64,000 bases of DNA, from NCBI GenBank assembly GCA_024281095.1, contig JAMXLJ010000138.1, positions 1 through 64,000 of the forward strand. Direction: 5' to 3'. The stretch is from Acidimicrobiia bacterium. Lineage in GTDB: Bacteria > Actinomycetota > Acidimicrobiia > IMCC26256 > JAMXLJ01. Shown in pieces: positions 53,291 through 61,900 of this stretch (position 1 is the first letter of the stretch; each line of letters opens with the position of its first letter). The notes under the pieces are model-generated. The model had not been told where the DNA came from and made no database searches. It worked only from the letters and a program-made list of their open reading frames with translations. The translations under genes were made by a program, and so were the position numbers.

Positions 53291-54223
53291 GTGGGCGGGG
53301 CGGCGAAACTGCGCCGCGTGCGGGAGCGACGCCTGCAGCTGCGACATCCACTCGATCTGGCCCTCACGCTCGGACCGCTGCAGCGAGGTCGGTTCGACCC
53401 GTGCACCAGGGTCACGCCACGCGAGGTGTGGCGCGCGACGGGCACGCCGGCGGGCGCGGTCGCCGTGCGCATCCGCCACGAGGGTGGCGTCGTGGTCGCG
53501 ACGGTCTGGGGGTCCGGCGGAGCGTGGGCCCTGGAGCAGCTGCCACGGCTGCTCGGCCTGCACGACGACCCGGCCGTGTTCGAACCGCGTGACCCGCTGC
53601 TGCGCGAGCTCCACAGGCGGCATCCCGGCCTTCGCCTCGGTGCGACCGATCAGGTGATCGAAGCGCTCGTCGCGTCGGTGATCGAGCAACGCGTCACGTC
53701 GGTCGAGGCCCATCGCAGCTACGCGCGCCTCGTGCGCCGGCACGGCACGCGGGCTCCCGGGCCTGCCGCGGCGCGGGGCATGTACGTCCCGCCCGCGCCC
53801 GAGCAGCTCGCGGGCATGCCGTACTGGGCGTATCACCCGCTGGGGATCGAGCGCTCCCGCGCCGAGACGATCCGGCGTGCATGCACGCGTGCATCCGGGC
53901 TCGCCCGTCTCGGCTGCCGCGAGTCCGATGTCGTGCACCGTTCGCTGCGGTCGTTGCGCGGTGTCGGCCCGTGGACCGCGGCCGAGGTCGCCGCGGTAGC
54001 CCTCGGCGACCCGGATGCGGTGAGCGTGGGCGACTACCACCTGCCGCACCAGGTGGCGTGGGCGCTCGCCGGCGAGGCCCGGAGCGACGACGAGCGGATG
54101 CTGGAGCTGCTCGAGCCCTACCGGGGGCAGCGGGCGCGCGTGGTTCGGCTGATCACACTGGCCGGCCTCGGCCCCGCGCGGCGTACCCCGCGGGCGCGCC
54201 TGCGCGCGATCGAGCACATCTGA
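53291..54223 (+). CDS. AlkA-like DNA-3-methyladenine glycosylase II
   Basis: 310 residues from the GTG at 53291; GTG 53318 and the ORF-track start at 53162 (which overlaps pgi) are alternatives. The HhH-GPD signature is complete: RGVGPWTAAEVAAVALGDPDAVSVGDYHLPHQVAWAL with the catalytic aspartate in VGDYHLPHQV, preceded by DQVIEALVASVIEQRVTSVEA. The N-terminal part matches the AlkA_N-like fold (RHPLDLALTLGPLQRGRFDPC). It removes alkylated purines. No regulator is seen nearby. Confidence 0.9.
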   Translation: MGGAAKLRRVRERRLQLRHPLDLALTLGPLQRGRFDPCTRVTPREVWRATGTPAGAVAVRIRHEGGVVVATVWGSGGAWALEQLPRLLGLHDDPAVFEPRDPLLRELHRRHPGLRLGATDQVIEALVASVIEQRVTSVEAHRSYARLVRRHGTRAPGPAAARGMYVPPAPEQLAGMPYWAYHPLGIERSRAETIRRACTRASGLARLGCRESDVVHRSLRSLRGVGPWTAAEVAAVALGDPDAVSVGDYHLPHQVAWALAGEARSDDERMLELLEPYRGQRARVVRLITLAGLGPARRTPRARLRAIEHI

Positions 54224-54250
54224 GCCGGCGCCGCCTACGACGCGCGCCAG

Positions 54251-54616
54251 TTACTCCGGCGGTTCGCTCAGCGGCGTGCGCCCGGCGAAGCCGTCCTCGG
54301 GCCAATGCCACCAGTCCACGGCAGGCTCGCCGACGATCCAGCACAGCCAGTACTCGCGGCCGCTCGGGGCGATCGCGGGGAAGTCGACGAGCCCGCGGTC
54401 GACGTCGCGCAGCACGATGCCGTCACGGCGCAGTTCCTCGAGCAGCGGGCCGATTCGCGTGTCGACTGCTGCCTCGCCCTGTCCGTTCGACGAGCCGTTG
54501 CCGGAGACCCGGCCGGCGCGCTCACGTGTCGCAGCGACGACCTCGCGGATGCGCTCGACGATCGCATGGACGCGTTCCAGCGCGCCGTTCGCCTCGTCGA
54601 CGGTCCAGAACCGCAT
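54251..54616 (-). CDS. DUF2203 family protein
   Basis: 121 residues from the ATG at 54616; the ORF track adds 217 codons. The family pattern is FWTVDEANGALERVHAIVERIREVV at the start, LEELRRDGIVLRDVDRGLVDFPAI in the middle and EYWLCWIVGEPAVDWWHWPEDGFAGRTPL at the end. DUF2203 proteins are small, mostly helical plus a conserved aromatic tail, with no known function. Convergent with the AlkA-like gene and divergent from pheA. Confidence 0.9.
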   Translation of the reverse strand: MRFWTVDEANGALERVHAIVERIREVVAATRERAGRVSGNGSSNGQGEAAVDTRIGPLLEELRRDGIVLRDVDRGLVDFPAIAPSGREYWLCWIVGEPAVDWWHWPEDGFAGRTPLSEPPE

Positions 54617-54680
54617 CACTCCGACGATAGGACCCTGAACCGGCACGGGTATACGCAGGGGGCGCGCGCACGGACGCCGG

Positions 54681-54686
54681 TACGAT
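54681..54686 (+). promoter_or_regulatory. -10 box giving a leaderless pheA start
   Basis: TACGAT ends eight bases before the GTG at 54695. The gap (GCCCGGTC) has no ribosome site, so a leaderless message is likely. Confidence 0.5.
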
Positions 54687-54694
54687 GCCCGGTC

Positions 54695-55633
54695 GTGAGT
54701 CGCGTCGCGTACTTCGGCCCCCGGGGCACCTTCACCGAGGAGGCCGTCCTCACCCAACCCGATCTGGCGGGCGAGGAGATGCTCCCATTGGCAACCGTGC
54801 CTCAGGTCATGGCTGCGGTCGAGCGCGGCGACGCGCACCACGGCGTCGTGCCGATCGAGAACATGATCGAAGGCTCGGTGTCGGTCACCCTCGACACGCT
54901 CGCGTTCGAGAGCGATCTGCTGATCCAGCGCGAGATCGATCTGCCGATCGTCCTCCACCTCTGCGCCCGTCCCGAGACCCGCCTCTCCGACGTCCGCACG
55001 GTGCTGTCGCACCCGCACGCGCACGCGCAGTGCCGCGTGTGGATGAGCCGGAAGCTTCCCGACGCCGAGCTCGTGGCCGCGAACTCGACCGCGGACGCAG
55101 CCCGCCAGGTCGCGCGGTCGAAGCGCACGGACAGGGCCGCGATCGGCACCGCGTTCGCGGCCCGGCTCTACGGCCTGGAGCTGCTCGCGAGCGAGATCGA
55201 GGACCACCCGGAGAACCAGACCCGCTTCGTGCTTCTCGGCCGTGGCGTCCCTGCGCCCACCGGTCACGACAAGACCTCGATCGTGTGCTTCCAGCGTGTC
55301 GACAAGCCCGGATCGCTGCTGTCGATCCTGCAGGAATTCGCGGCGCGGGGCATCAACCTCACGAAGCTCGAGTCACGCCCCACCAAGCAGGGCCTCGGCG
55401 AGTACTGCTTCTTCATCGACGCGGCGGGGCACATCGCCGACGAGGTCGTGGCCGACTGCCTGCGTGCGCTCGCGGCGCGGCAGGCGGAAGTGAAGTTCCT
55501 CGGCTCGTACCCGGTCGCGGGTGAGGAGGAGGCCCACGCGCGCCGCACGGCCGTGTCCAAGGCCGAACGGGCTGCGGCCCGATGGATGCAGGAACTGCGC
55601 GAGCAGATCCGTCCGGAGCAGGCGCCGTCGTGA
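54695..55633 (+). CDS. pheA: Prephenate dehydratase
   Basis: 312 residues from the GTG at 54695. The dehydratase domain has VAYFGPRGTFTEEAVL, VPIENMIEGSVSVTLD and the catalytic TRFVLLGR; the regulatory ACT domain has GSLLSILQEFAARGINLTKLESRPTK with the ESRP motif that binds phenylalanine. It makes phenylpyruvate from prephenate. The gene is monofunctional (no chorismate mutase domain). Its stop overlaps the serS start (GTGA), an unusual but real coupling. Confidence 0.95.
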   Translation: MSRVAYFGPRGTFTEEAVLTQPDLAGEEMLPLATVPQVMAAVERGDAHHGVVPIENMIEGSVSVTLDTLAFESDLLIQREIDLPIVLHLCARPETRLSDVRTVLSHPHAHAQCRVWMSRKLPDAELVAANSTADAARQVARSKRTDRAAIGTAFAARLYGLELLASEIEDHPENQTRFVLLGRGVPAPTGHDKTSIVCFQRVDKPGSLLSILQEFAARGINLTKLESRPTKQGLGEYCFFIDAAGHIADEVVADCLRALAARQAEVKFLGSYPVAGEEEAHARRTAVSKAERAAARWMQELREQIRPEQAPS

Positions 55634-56883
55634 TCGACCTGCGCCGGCTTCGAACCGAGCCGGAGTACCGACGTGGCATCGAGCGCAAACGGGTGCGTCC
55701 CGGCCTGATCGACGAAGTGCTCGAGGCCGACGACGAGCGCCGGCGCCTGCAGACCGAGGTTCAGAAGCTGCGCGAACGGCAGAACGCCGCTTCGAAGCGG
55801 ATCGGCAAGGCGCCACCCGACGAGCGTCCCGCGCTCATCGAGGCTGCCGCGGCGCTGAAGGAGGAGCTCGCTGCGCTCGAGCCCCGGCTCGCGGAAGCCG
55901 AAGCGCGTGTGAGCTCGCTCGTGCTCCAGTTGCCGAACCCGGCCGACCCGCGTGTGCCCGACGGCGGCGAGGAGGACTCGGTGGTGTTGCGGGAGGTCGG
56001 CGCGCCGACGCCCGCGCCCGCGCTCGATCACGCCACGTTCGGCGCCGTGATGGGTTTCGTCGACACCGAACGGGCCGCGGAGATCAGCGGATCGCGCTTC
56101 GCCTACTTGCTGCGCGAAGGCGCGTTGCTCGAGCTCGCCCTCGTGCAGTGGGTGATGTCGCGCCTCGTCGCGGAAGGCTTCACGCCGGCCATCCCGCCGG
56201 TGTTGGTGCGCGAGTCGACCATGGAGGAAGCGGGGTTCTTCCCCACCGACCGCAACCAGGTGTACGAGGTCGACGGGGGCGAGCTGTTCCTCGTCGGCAC
56301 GTCGGAAGTGCCGTTGTCGGGCCTGCATCGGCGTGAGACCCTCGACGCGTCGGCTCTGCCCCTGCGCTACGGCGGGTTCTCCACGTGCTTCCGCCGGGAA
56401 GCGGGCACGTACGGCAAGGACACGCGCGGCATCTTCCGGGTGCACCAGTTCGACAAGGTCGAGATGTTCTCTTACGCGGATCCCGAGCATTCGTGGGACG
56501 AGATGGACACGCTTCTCGCGATCGAGGAGTCGATCGTCGGCGGCTTGGGCCTGCCGTACCGCATCGTCGACATCGCCGCCGGAGACCTCGGCCCGGCCGC
56601 GGCGCGCAAGTTCGACATCGAGGTGTGGCTGCCCTCCGAGCAGCGCTACCGCGAGCTGACGAGTTGCTCGAACTACCTCGACTACTCGGCCCGGCGTCTC
56701 GGCACGCGCGTGCGCGACGACGGTGACACGAGGCTGGTCCACACGCTCAACGGCACCGCCTGCGCGGTGGGGCGCACGCTGCTGTTCCTCTTCGAGCACT
56801 ACCAGCAACCCGACGGCGCTTTCGTGGTGCCAGACGTGTTACGCCCGTACACAGGGTTCGAACGCGTCGAGCCGCGCGGCTGA
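55630..56883 (+). CDS. serS: Seryl-tRNA synthetase
   Basis: 417 residues from the GTG overlapping pheA. The N-terminal coiled-coil arm (LRRLRTEPEYRRGIERK through ALKEELAALEPRLAEAEARV) binds the long variable arm of tRNA-Ser. Class II motifs follow: motif 2 STCFRREAGTYGKDTRGIFRVHQF and motif 3 NGTACAVGRTLLFLFEHYQ. Length is normal. A tRNA-Ser gene follows within 52 bases, so enzyme and substrate are adjacent. Confidence 0.97.
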   Translation: MIDLRRLRTEPEYRRGIERKRVRPGLIDEVLEADDERRRLQTEVQKLRERQNAASKRIGKAPPDERPALIEAAAALKEELAALEPRLAEAEARVSSLVLQLPNPADPRVPDGGEEDSVVLREVGAPTPAPALDHATFGAVMGFVDTERAAEISGSRFAYLLREGALLELALVQWVMSRLVAEGFTPAIPPVLVRESTMEEAGFFPTDRNQVYEVDGGELFLVGTSEVPLSGLHRRETLDASALPLRYGGFSTCFRREAGTYGKDTRGIFRVHQFDKVEMFSYADPEHSWDEMDTLLAIEESIVGGLGLPYRIVDIAAGDLGPAAARKFDIEVWLPSEQRYRELTSCSNYLDYSARRLGTRVRDDGDTRLVHTLNGTACAVGRTLLFLFEHYQQPDGAFVVPDVLRPYTGFERVEPRG

Positions 56884-56934
56884 CGAGCGGTGCGCACGAC
56901 CCGGCGCCGGCGCGCCCCCGCTACCCTCGTGCGC

Positions 56935-57020
56935 GGAGGGATGCCGGAGTGGCCGAACGGGGGAGTCTTGAAAACTCTTGAGCGAGAGCTCCGCGGGTTC
57001 GAATCCCGCTCCCTCCGCCA
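56935..57020 (+). tRNA. tRNA-Ser (anticodon TGA)
   Basis: Acceptor arms GGAGGGA and TCCCTCC pair over seven bases; discriminator G and an encoded CCA follow. The anticodon loop CTTGAAA gives TGA. The long variable arm and a T arm GCGGG-TTCGAAT-CCCGC confirm a class II serine tRNA. It lies 51 bases after serS; TACCCT seven bases upstream is a likely -10 box. Confidence 0.97.
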
Positions 57021-57050
57021 GGGGGTTGTCGGGCCGGCGGTGATGGCCGC

Positions 57051-57530
57051 GTGAGCGGCGTGCGCGACATCCCCAGGGTGCACACGCCACCGGGCGGCTA
57101 CGGCACCGAGATGCCGCCGCCGGTGCTCGCCGGGTGTACCGATCCGTTGCCCTCGGGCGCGCCGGACCTGCGCGGGACATGGAAGGTCACCGATGCTCGA
57201 TCCGATGGTGGGCCGCTCGCGGCCGACCATCCGATCTGGCAACACGTCGAACGCATCGAGCAGGCGGGCGATCGCGCCGTCATCACCGCCGGCGGTGTGA
57301 TTCACGACATGGTCGCCGACGGCACGTTCGAGCACGGTGTCGACGATGTGATGGCGCTCGACCTGACGACGCGCATCAACGTCGCCGCGTCCTACGAGGA
57401 CGGCGTGTTGGTGTTGCGCCCGCGCGACATGCCCGGTTTCGAAGTGCGACGTTTCCGCGAGGGTCCCGAGCTCGTGTGGCAGTACGGCCCGTTCTTCACG
57501 ACCCGCAGCGTCCGGATCGCCGACGCCTGA
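57051..57530 (+). CDS. Hypothetical protein
   Basis: 159 residues, GTG start 30 bases after tRNA-Ser. The body looks like a small beta-barrel: DLRGTWKVTDARSDGGPL, HVERIEQAGDRAVITAGGVIHDMVADGTFEHGVDDV, NVAASYEDGVLVLRP, ELVWQYGPFFTTRSVRIAD. The GTWKV start and alternating strands resemble a lipocalin-like binding fold, without a signal peptide. No family is recognised with certainty. It converges with the Rpf-like gene. Confidence 0.7.
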   Translation: MSGVRDIPRVHTPPGGYGTEMPPPVLAGCTDPLPSGAPDLRGTWKVTDARSDGGPLAADHPIWQHVERIEQAGDRAVITAGGVIHDMVADGTFEHGVDDVMALDLTTRINVAASYEDGVLVLRPRDMPGFEVRRFREGPELVWQYGPFFTTRSVRIADA

Positions 57531-57584
57531 GGCGCTCGCCGGCGCTCAGTCCGCCGCCCGGACGTGCACGGTCGGTGCCGCCCG

Positions 57585-58298
57585 CTACAACAGGCCGACC
57601 CGAGGCGCGCACCCCCAGCCCGTGTACCCGAAGCGCGCTCGTACGCGTTCGGCTACGACGATCTGTTGGTCACGCGTCGCGAGGCCGGCGTTCGACGCGA
57701 AGTCTCCTCCGCCGAAGTCGTTCCATGTGCCGTTGTAGAAGCCGAGGCCACCGGAGAAGCGCGAACCGCGCATGCTCCAGTTGCCGCCGGTCTCACATTG
57801 CGCGAGCCGGTCCCACACTGCATCACGCGCGCGACGCGCGATCGCAGTTTCGGCGTCGCGCGCGACAGCTGCTTCGTGCGCGGCAGCAAGCTGCATACGG
57901 ATCGCGTGGTCTGTCGACATCGCGCGTCCCTGCGGATCCCGCGACAAGCTCTCGCGCGTCGGCGCGGAGAGCGCGTTCGCGAGCGCGACATCGTTCAAGA
58001 CCTCGGGATGGACGCGCGCCGGACGCGCCGGACGCGCCGCGCTGCCGGATGCGCCGGCCGCCATCGTGAACGCGACCGACCCGGCAACGGCGGCCGCGCA
58101 ACAAACGGACACGACCGTCACATTGTTCCGATGTCGCCGGCGGCGACGCGATCGTGACGTCGGTCTGGTGCGGGAACGAGCGTGGCGGGAAGACCGCGAA
58201 CCGTGCGGGTCACCGTGAACCTGAACCTCTTGCTCACGGTTGGCCGAGCGGCGCTGACGGGCCGAAAATGACCCGCGCGTGGACGTCGTGGACTGCAT
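57585..58298 (-). CDS. Resuscitation-promoting-factor-like transglycosylase
   Basis: 237 residues from the ATG at 58298, which has AAGGAGA eight bases upstream. A long arginine-rich N-terminal arm (about 60 residues) precedes a single membrane or signal segment (VVSVCCAAAVAGSVAFTMAAGASG). The C-terminal Rpf domain is VWDRLAQCETGGNWSMRG, with the catalytic glutamate in CETGGNW, and ends GFYNGTWNDFGGGDFASNAGLATRDQQIVVAERV. Rpf enzymes cut peptidoglycan to restart growth. The Arg arm is unusual and may interact with nucleic acid or acidic lipid before export. Confidence 0.9.
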   Translation of the reverse strand: MQSTTSTRGSFSARQRRSANREQEVQVHGDPHGSRSSRHARSRTRPTSRSRRRRRHRNNVTVVSVCCAAAVAGSVAFTMAAGASGSAARPARPARVHPEVLNDVALANALSAPTRESLSRDPQGRAMSTDHAIRMQLAAAHEAAVARDAETAIARRARDAVWDRLAQCETGGNWSMRGSRFSGGLGFYNGTWNDFGGGDFASNAGLATRDQQIVVAERVRARFGYTGWGCAPRVGLL

Positions 58299-58382
58299 GC
58301 AGTGGGTCTCCTTGCTCCGGGGTCCGGAATCGGGCCGGCCGAGTCTCCGTTCACCGCGCCATCGCTCGCCTCGGAGGGAACG

Positions 58383-58871
58383 ATGTGGGTGACGGCGATG
58401 GGCGATACCCATGTCCGCAGGGGGAGAAACCGTCGATTGCCGGAATTGCTCTGCGAATCGCTCGCGCGGGCGGACGCGGTGCTCCACGCGGGCGACGTGC
58501 TCACGAGCGAGCTGCTCGAAGAGCTCGCATCGTACGCGCCCGTCTATGCCGTGCTCGGAAACAACGACCACGAGCTCGTCGGTGTCTTGCCGGAGACCCG
58601 TCGCGTCACCTTGGACGGTGTGGACGTCGCGATGGTGCACGATCCGGGCCCACGCGCCGGACGCGTCGCGCGTCTGCATCGTCGATTCCCCGACGCGGAT
58701 GTCGTCGTGTTCGGCCACACGCACGAACCGTGCGAGCAGACCGGCATCGACGGCCAGCTGCTCTTCAATCCGGGGTCACCCACGCAACGGCGGCGACAAC
58801 CGTTTCACACGTTCGGCGAGCTCGAGTTCCGCAACGGACGCATCGTGTCGCACCAAATCGTCCGCGCCTGA
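58383..58871 (+). CDS. Metallophosphoesterase, YfcE/MJ0936-like
   Basis: 162 residues from the ATG at 58383 (GGAGGG at good spacing). The calcineurin-like motifs are clear: TAMGDTHVRRG (first Asp and His), LHAGDVL, LGNNDHEL (GNHD-type), MVHDPG and FGHTHEPCEQ. It hydrolyses phosphodiesters or small phosphate esters using two metals. It is divergent from the Rpf-like gene and 55 bases before the ABC exporter. Confidence 0.92.
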   Translation: MWVTAMGDTHVRRGRNRRLPELLCESLARADAVLHAGDVLTSELLEELASYAPVYAVLGNNDHELVGVLPETRRVTLDGVDVAMVHDPGPRAGRVARLHRRFPDADVVVFGHTHEPCEQTGIDGQLLFNPGSPTQRRRQPFHTFGELEFRNGRIVSHQIVRA

Positions 58872-58926
58872 CCGAAGTCGAAGTCGGGATGAGCGCGGCC
58901 GGTTAGCCTCGGATCACGATGAAGGA

Positions 58927-61900
58927 ATGCTCGACGTGATCGCGGAGGAGCACGCGGCGTCGACGCGCGGATGGATACGGCGAATGGGGTCGTACCTCCG
59001 CCCTCACCGAGGCAAGGTCATCGTGGCGTTCTCCGCGGCCGTGCTTGGCACGACCATCGCCGCGTTCAGCCCGATCGTCGAGCGGCACATCGTCGACGAC
59101 GGCATCGTCAAGCATCACGGCGGGATCGCGGCATGGCTGGGGCTGCTCGTGGTCTTCGGCGTCCTGCGCTTCGTCGCCGCGTACGTGCGGAGGTACTGGG
59201 GCGGTCGGGTCAGTCTCGACGTGCAGCACGATCTCCGCACCGACATCTTCCGCCAGCTGCAGCGGCTCGACTTCGCCCGCCACGACGAGCTGCAGACCGG
59301 TCAACTCGTCAGCCGGGCCGGCTCCGACGTGACCTTGATCCAGGGCCTTCTCGCCTTCCTTCCGATCGCGCTCGGCAACGTCGTCATGTTCGTCGTGTCG
59401 ATCGCTCTGATGCTCTGGCTGTCGCCGCTGCTGACGGTGGTCATGCTGGTCGTGGCCCCGCTGCTCCTCGTCACCGCGGTCAAGTTGCGGACCTCGATCT
59501 TCCCGGCGAGCTGGGACGCGCAGCAGAAGGCCGGTGACGTCGCAACCGTGGTCGAGGAGGCGGTCACCGGCGTCCGGGTCGTGAAGGGCTTCGGGCAGGA
59601 GGAGCAGGAGCTGGAGCGGCTCGTGGGCGCGGCTCGCAAGCTCTACGGCTCGCGCACCCGGCTCGTGCGCACCCAGGCCCGGCTGCAACCGGCGCTGCAG
59701 ACCATTCCCGCGCTCGGCCAGGTTGCCGTGCTGGCCCTGGGCGGCTGGCTGGCCGTCGAGGGACGGATCAGCATCGGCACCTTCTACGCGTTCATGGCGT
59801 ATGTCTCGAACCTCGTGTCGCCGGTGCGGATGCTCGCCGGCGTGCTCACCGTCGGCCAGCTCGCCCGGGCCGGGGCGGAGCGCATCTTCGCCCTCCTCGA
59901 CTCCAACCCCGTCGTGACCGATCGGCCGGACGCCGTCGATCTGCCACCCGCGCGCGGCGACATCGTGTTCGACCGGGTGACGTTCGGCTACCTGCGATCC
60001 GAGCCGGTGTTGCGGGACTTCTCGCTCCACGTGAGAGCGGGCGAAACCGTCGCGCTCGTCGGCACGTCCGGCTCGGGGAAGTCGACGGTGGCCTTGTTGC
60101 TGCCGCGCTTCTACGACGTGCAGGACGGCGCGGTACGCGTCGACGGAAATGACGTGCGCGATGTCACACTGCTCTCGCTGCGCGGGCAGATCGGTGTCGT
60201 GTTCGAAGACAGCTTCCTGTTCTCCGACACGGTGCGGGCGAACATCGCGTTCGGCCGTCCCGACGCCAGCGACGCCGACGTCGTCGCCGCGGCGGAGGCA
60301 GCCGAGGCTCACGAGTTCATCGCGAGCCTGCCCGAGGGCTACGACACGGTCGTGGGCGAGCAGGGCCTCACACTGTCGGGTGGCCAACGACAACGGGTCG
60401 CTCTGGCGCGCGCGCTCCTCACCGATCCACGCATCCTGTTGCTCGACGATGCGACGTCGTCGGTCGACGCGCGCGTCGAGGAAGAGATCCACGCGACATT
60501 GGCCCGTCTGCTCGCCGGCCGCACGACGATCCTCATCGCGCACCGACGGTCGACCCTCAACCTCGCGGACCGCATCGTCGTCGTGGACGAGGGCCGCGTC
60601 GTCGACACCGGCACCCACGACGAGCTCTGGGCCCGCTGCGACCTGTACCGCATGCTCCTGGCCGGTCCGGGCGGCGACGCCGAGGGTGTCGGAGCAGACC
60701 AGGCCGAGCGAGCCGACGCCGGTCCGGGCGATGTGCCGGCGTTCTCCGAAGCGGCGCAGAGCGTCGTCGAGCCGGCTCCGGACGGCGTGACGGCATCGGC
60801 ATGGCCCCGACGTGCCGGCGACGCCGAGGGCGACGGCGCCGGCGTCGCGGTCGGTCCCGGCGGCCCACGGGCGGGGGGTGCCGGGCTCGGTTTCGGTGGC
60901 GGCCGTGGCGGCGGCATGTTCGGCGGCGGGGCCGAGATGGCGCTGGCCCCGACGCCCGAGCTCCTGGCCAAGGTGGCGGCGCTTCCGCCCCCGAACGACG
61001 ATCCCGGAGTCGACGTCCGCCACGAGACCCGGCTCGGTGAGCAGTTCGTGTTCCGGCGGTTCCTGCGCCCGTATCGCGCCGCGCTGGCGTTCGGCGTGCT
61101 GCTCGTCACGCTCGACGGCGTCGCGACCCTGCTCGGCCCCGGGCTCGTGAAAGCCGGTCTCGACCGCGGCGTCGCCGCGGGGTCCACCGCGGCGCTGTTC
61201 GCGGTCTCGGGTGCTTTCCTGGCCGTCACGTTGCTCGACTGGCTCGACATGTGGGGCCAGACGCTCGTCACCGGACGCACCGCTGAGCGGCTGCTGTTCG
61301 GGCTTCGAGTCAAGGTCTTCGCCCAGCTGCAGCGGCTCGGCGTCGACTACTACGAGCACGAGATGGCCGGTCGCATCATGACGCGCATGACGACCGACAT
61401 CGAGTCGTTGTCGCAGCTGCTCCAGAACGGTCTCGTGAGCGCGCTCGTGAACGTGGTGACGTTCGTCGGCGTCGGAATCGCGCTGGCCGTCCTGAACCCT
61501 CGGCTTGCGGGCGTCACCGCGTTGACGCTCCCGCCGCTCGTGTTCGCGACGCTGTGGTTCCGGCGCGCGTCGGGCCGCGCGTACGACCGTGCCCGCGACC
61601 GGATCGCGGCTGTGAACGCGAATCTCCAAGAGGGCTTGTCGGGCGTCCGGGTCTCGCAGGCCTTCACCCAGGAGACGCGCAGCTCGGAGGCGTTCGACGG
61701 CGTGGCCCGGGGCTATCTCGACGCGCGGCTGCGGGCCCAGCAGCTCGTGGCCACGTACTTCCCGTTCGTCGAGATGCTCTCGGAGCTCGCGGCCGCCGTC
61801 GTGCTGGGCGCCGGCGCCGCGTTGCTGCCGGCGGGACCGGGTGCCGGCGCCGAGGTGATCACGTTCCTGCTGTACCTGGACCTGTTCTTCACCCCGATCC

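Noticed and set aside
58298-58383. c-di-AMP (ydaO-type) riboswitch upstream of the Rpf-like gene
   Set aside because: Such riboswitches regulate rpf genes in other actinobacteria, but the divergent gap is only 84 bases, too short for the motif.
58919-58939. Six-codon ORF (ATG-AAG-GAA-TGC-TCG-ACG-TGA) overlapping the exporter start, possible leader peptide
   Set aside because: The ATG is nine bases after TAGCCT, so it could be read, but such a short overlap arises easily by chance and no attenuator structure is visible.
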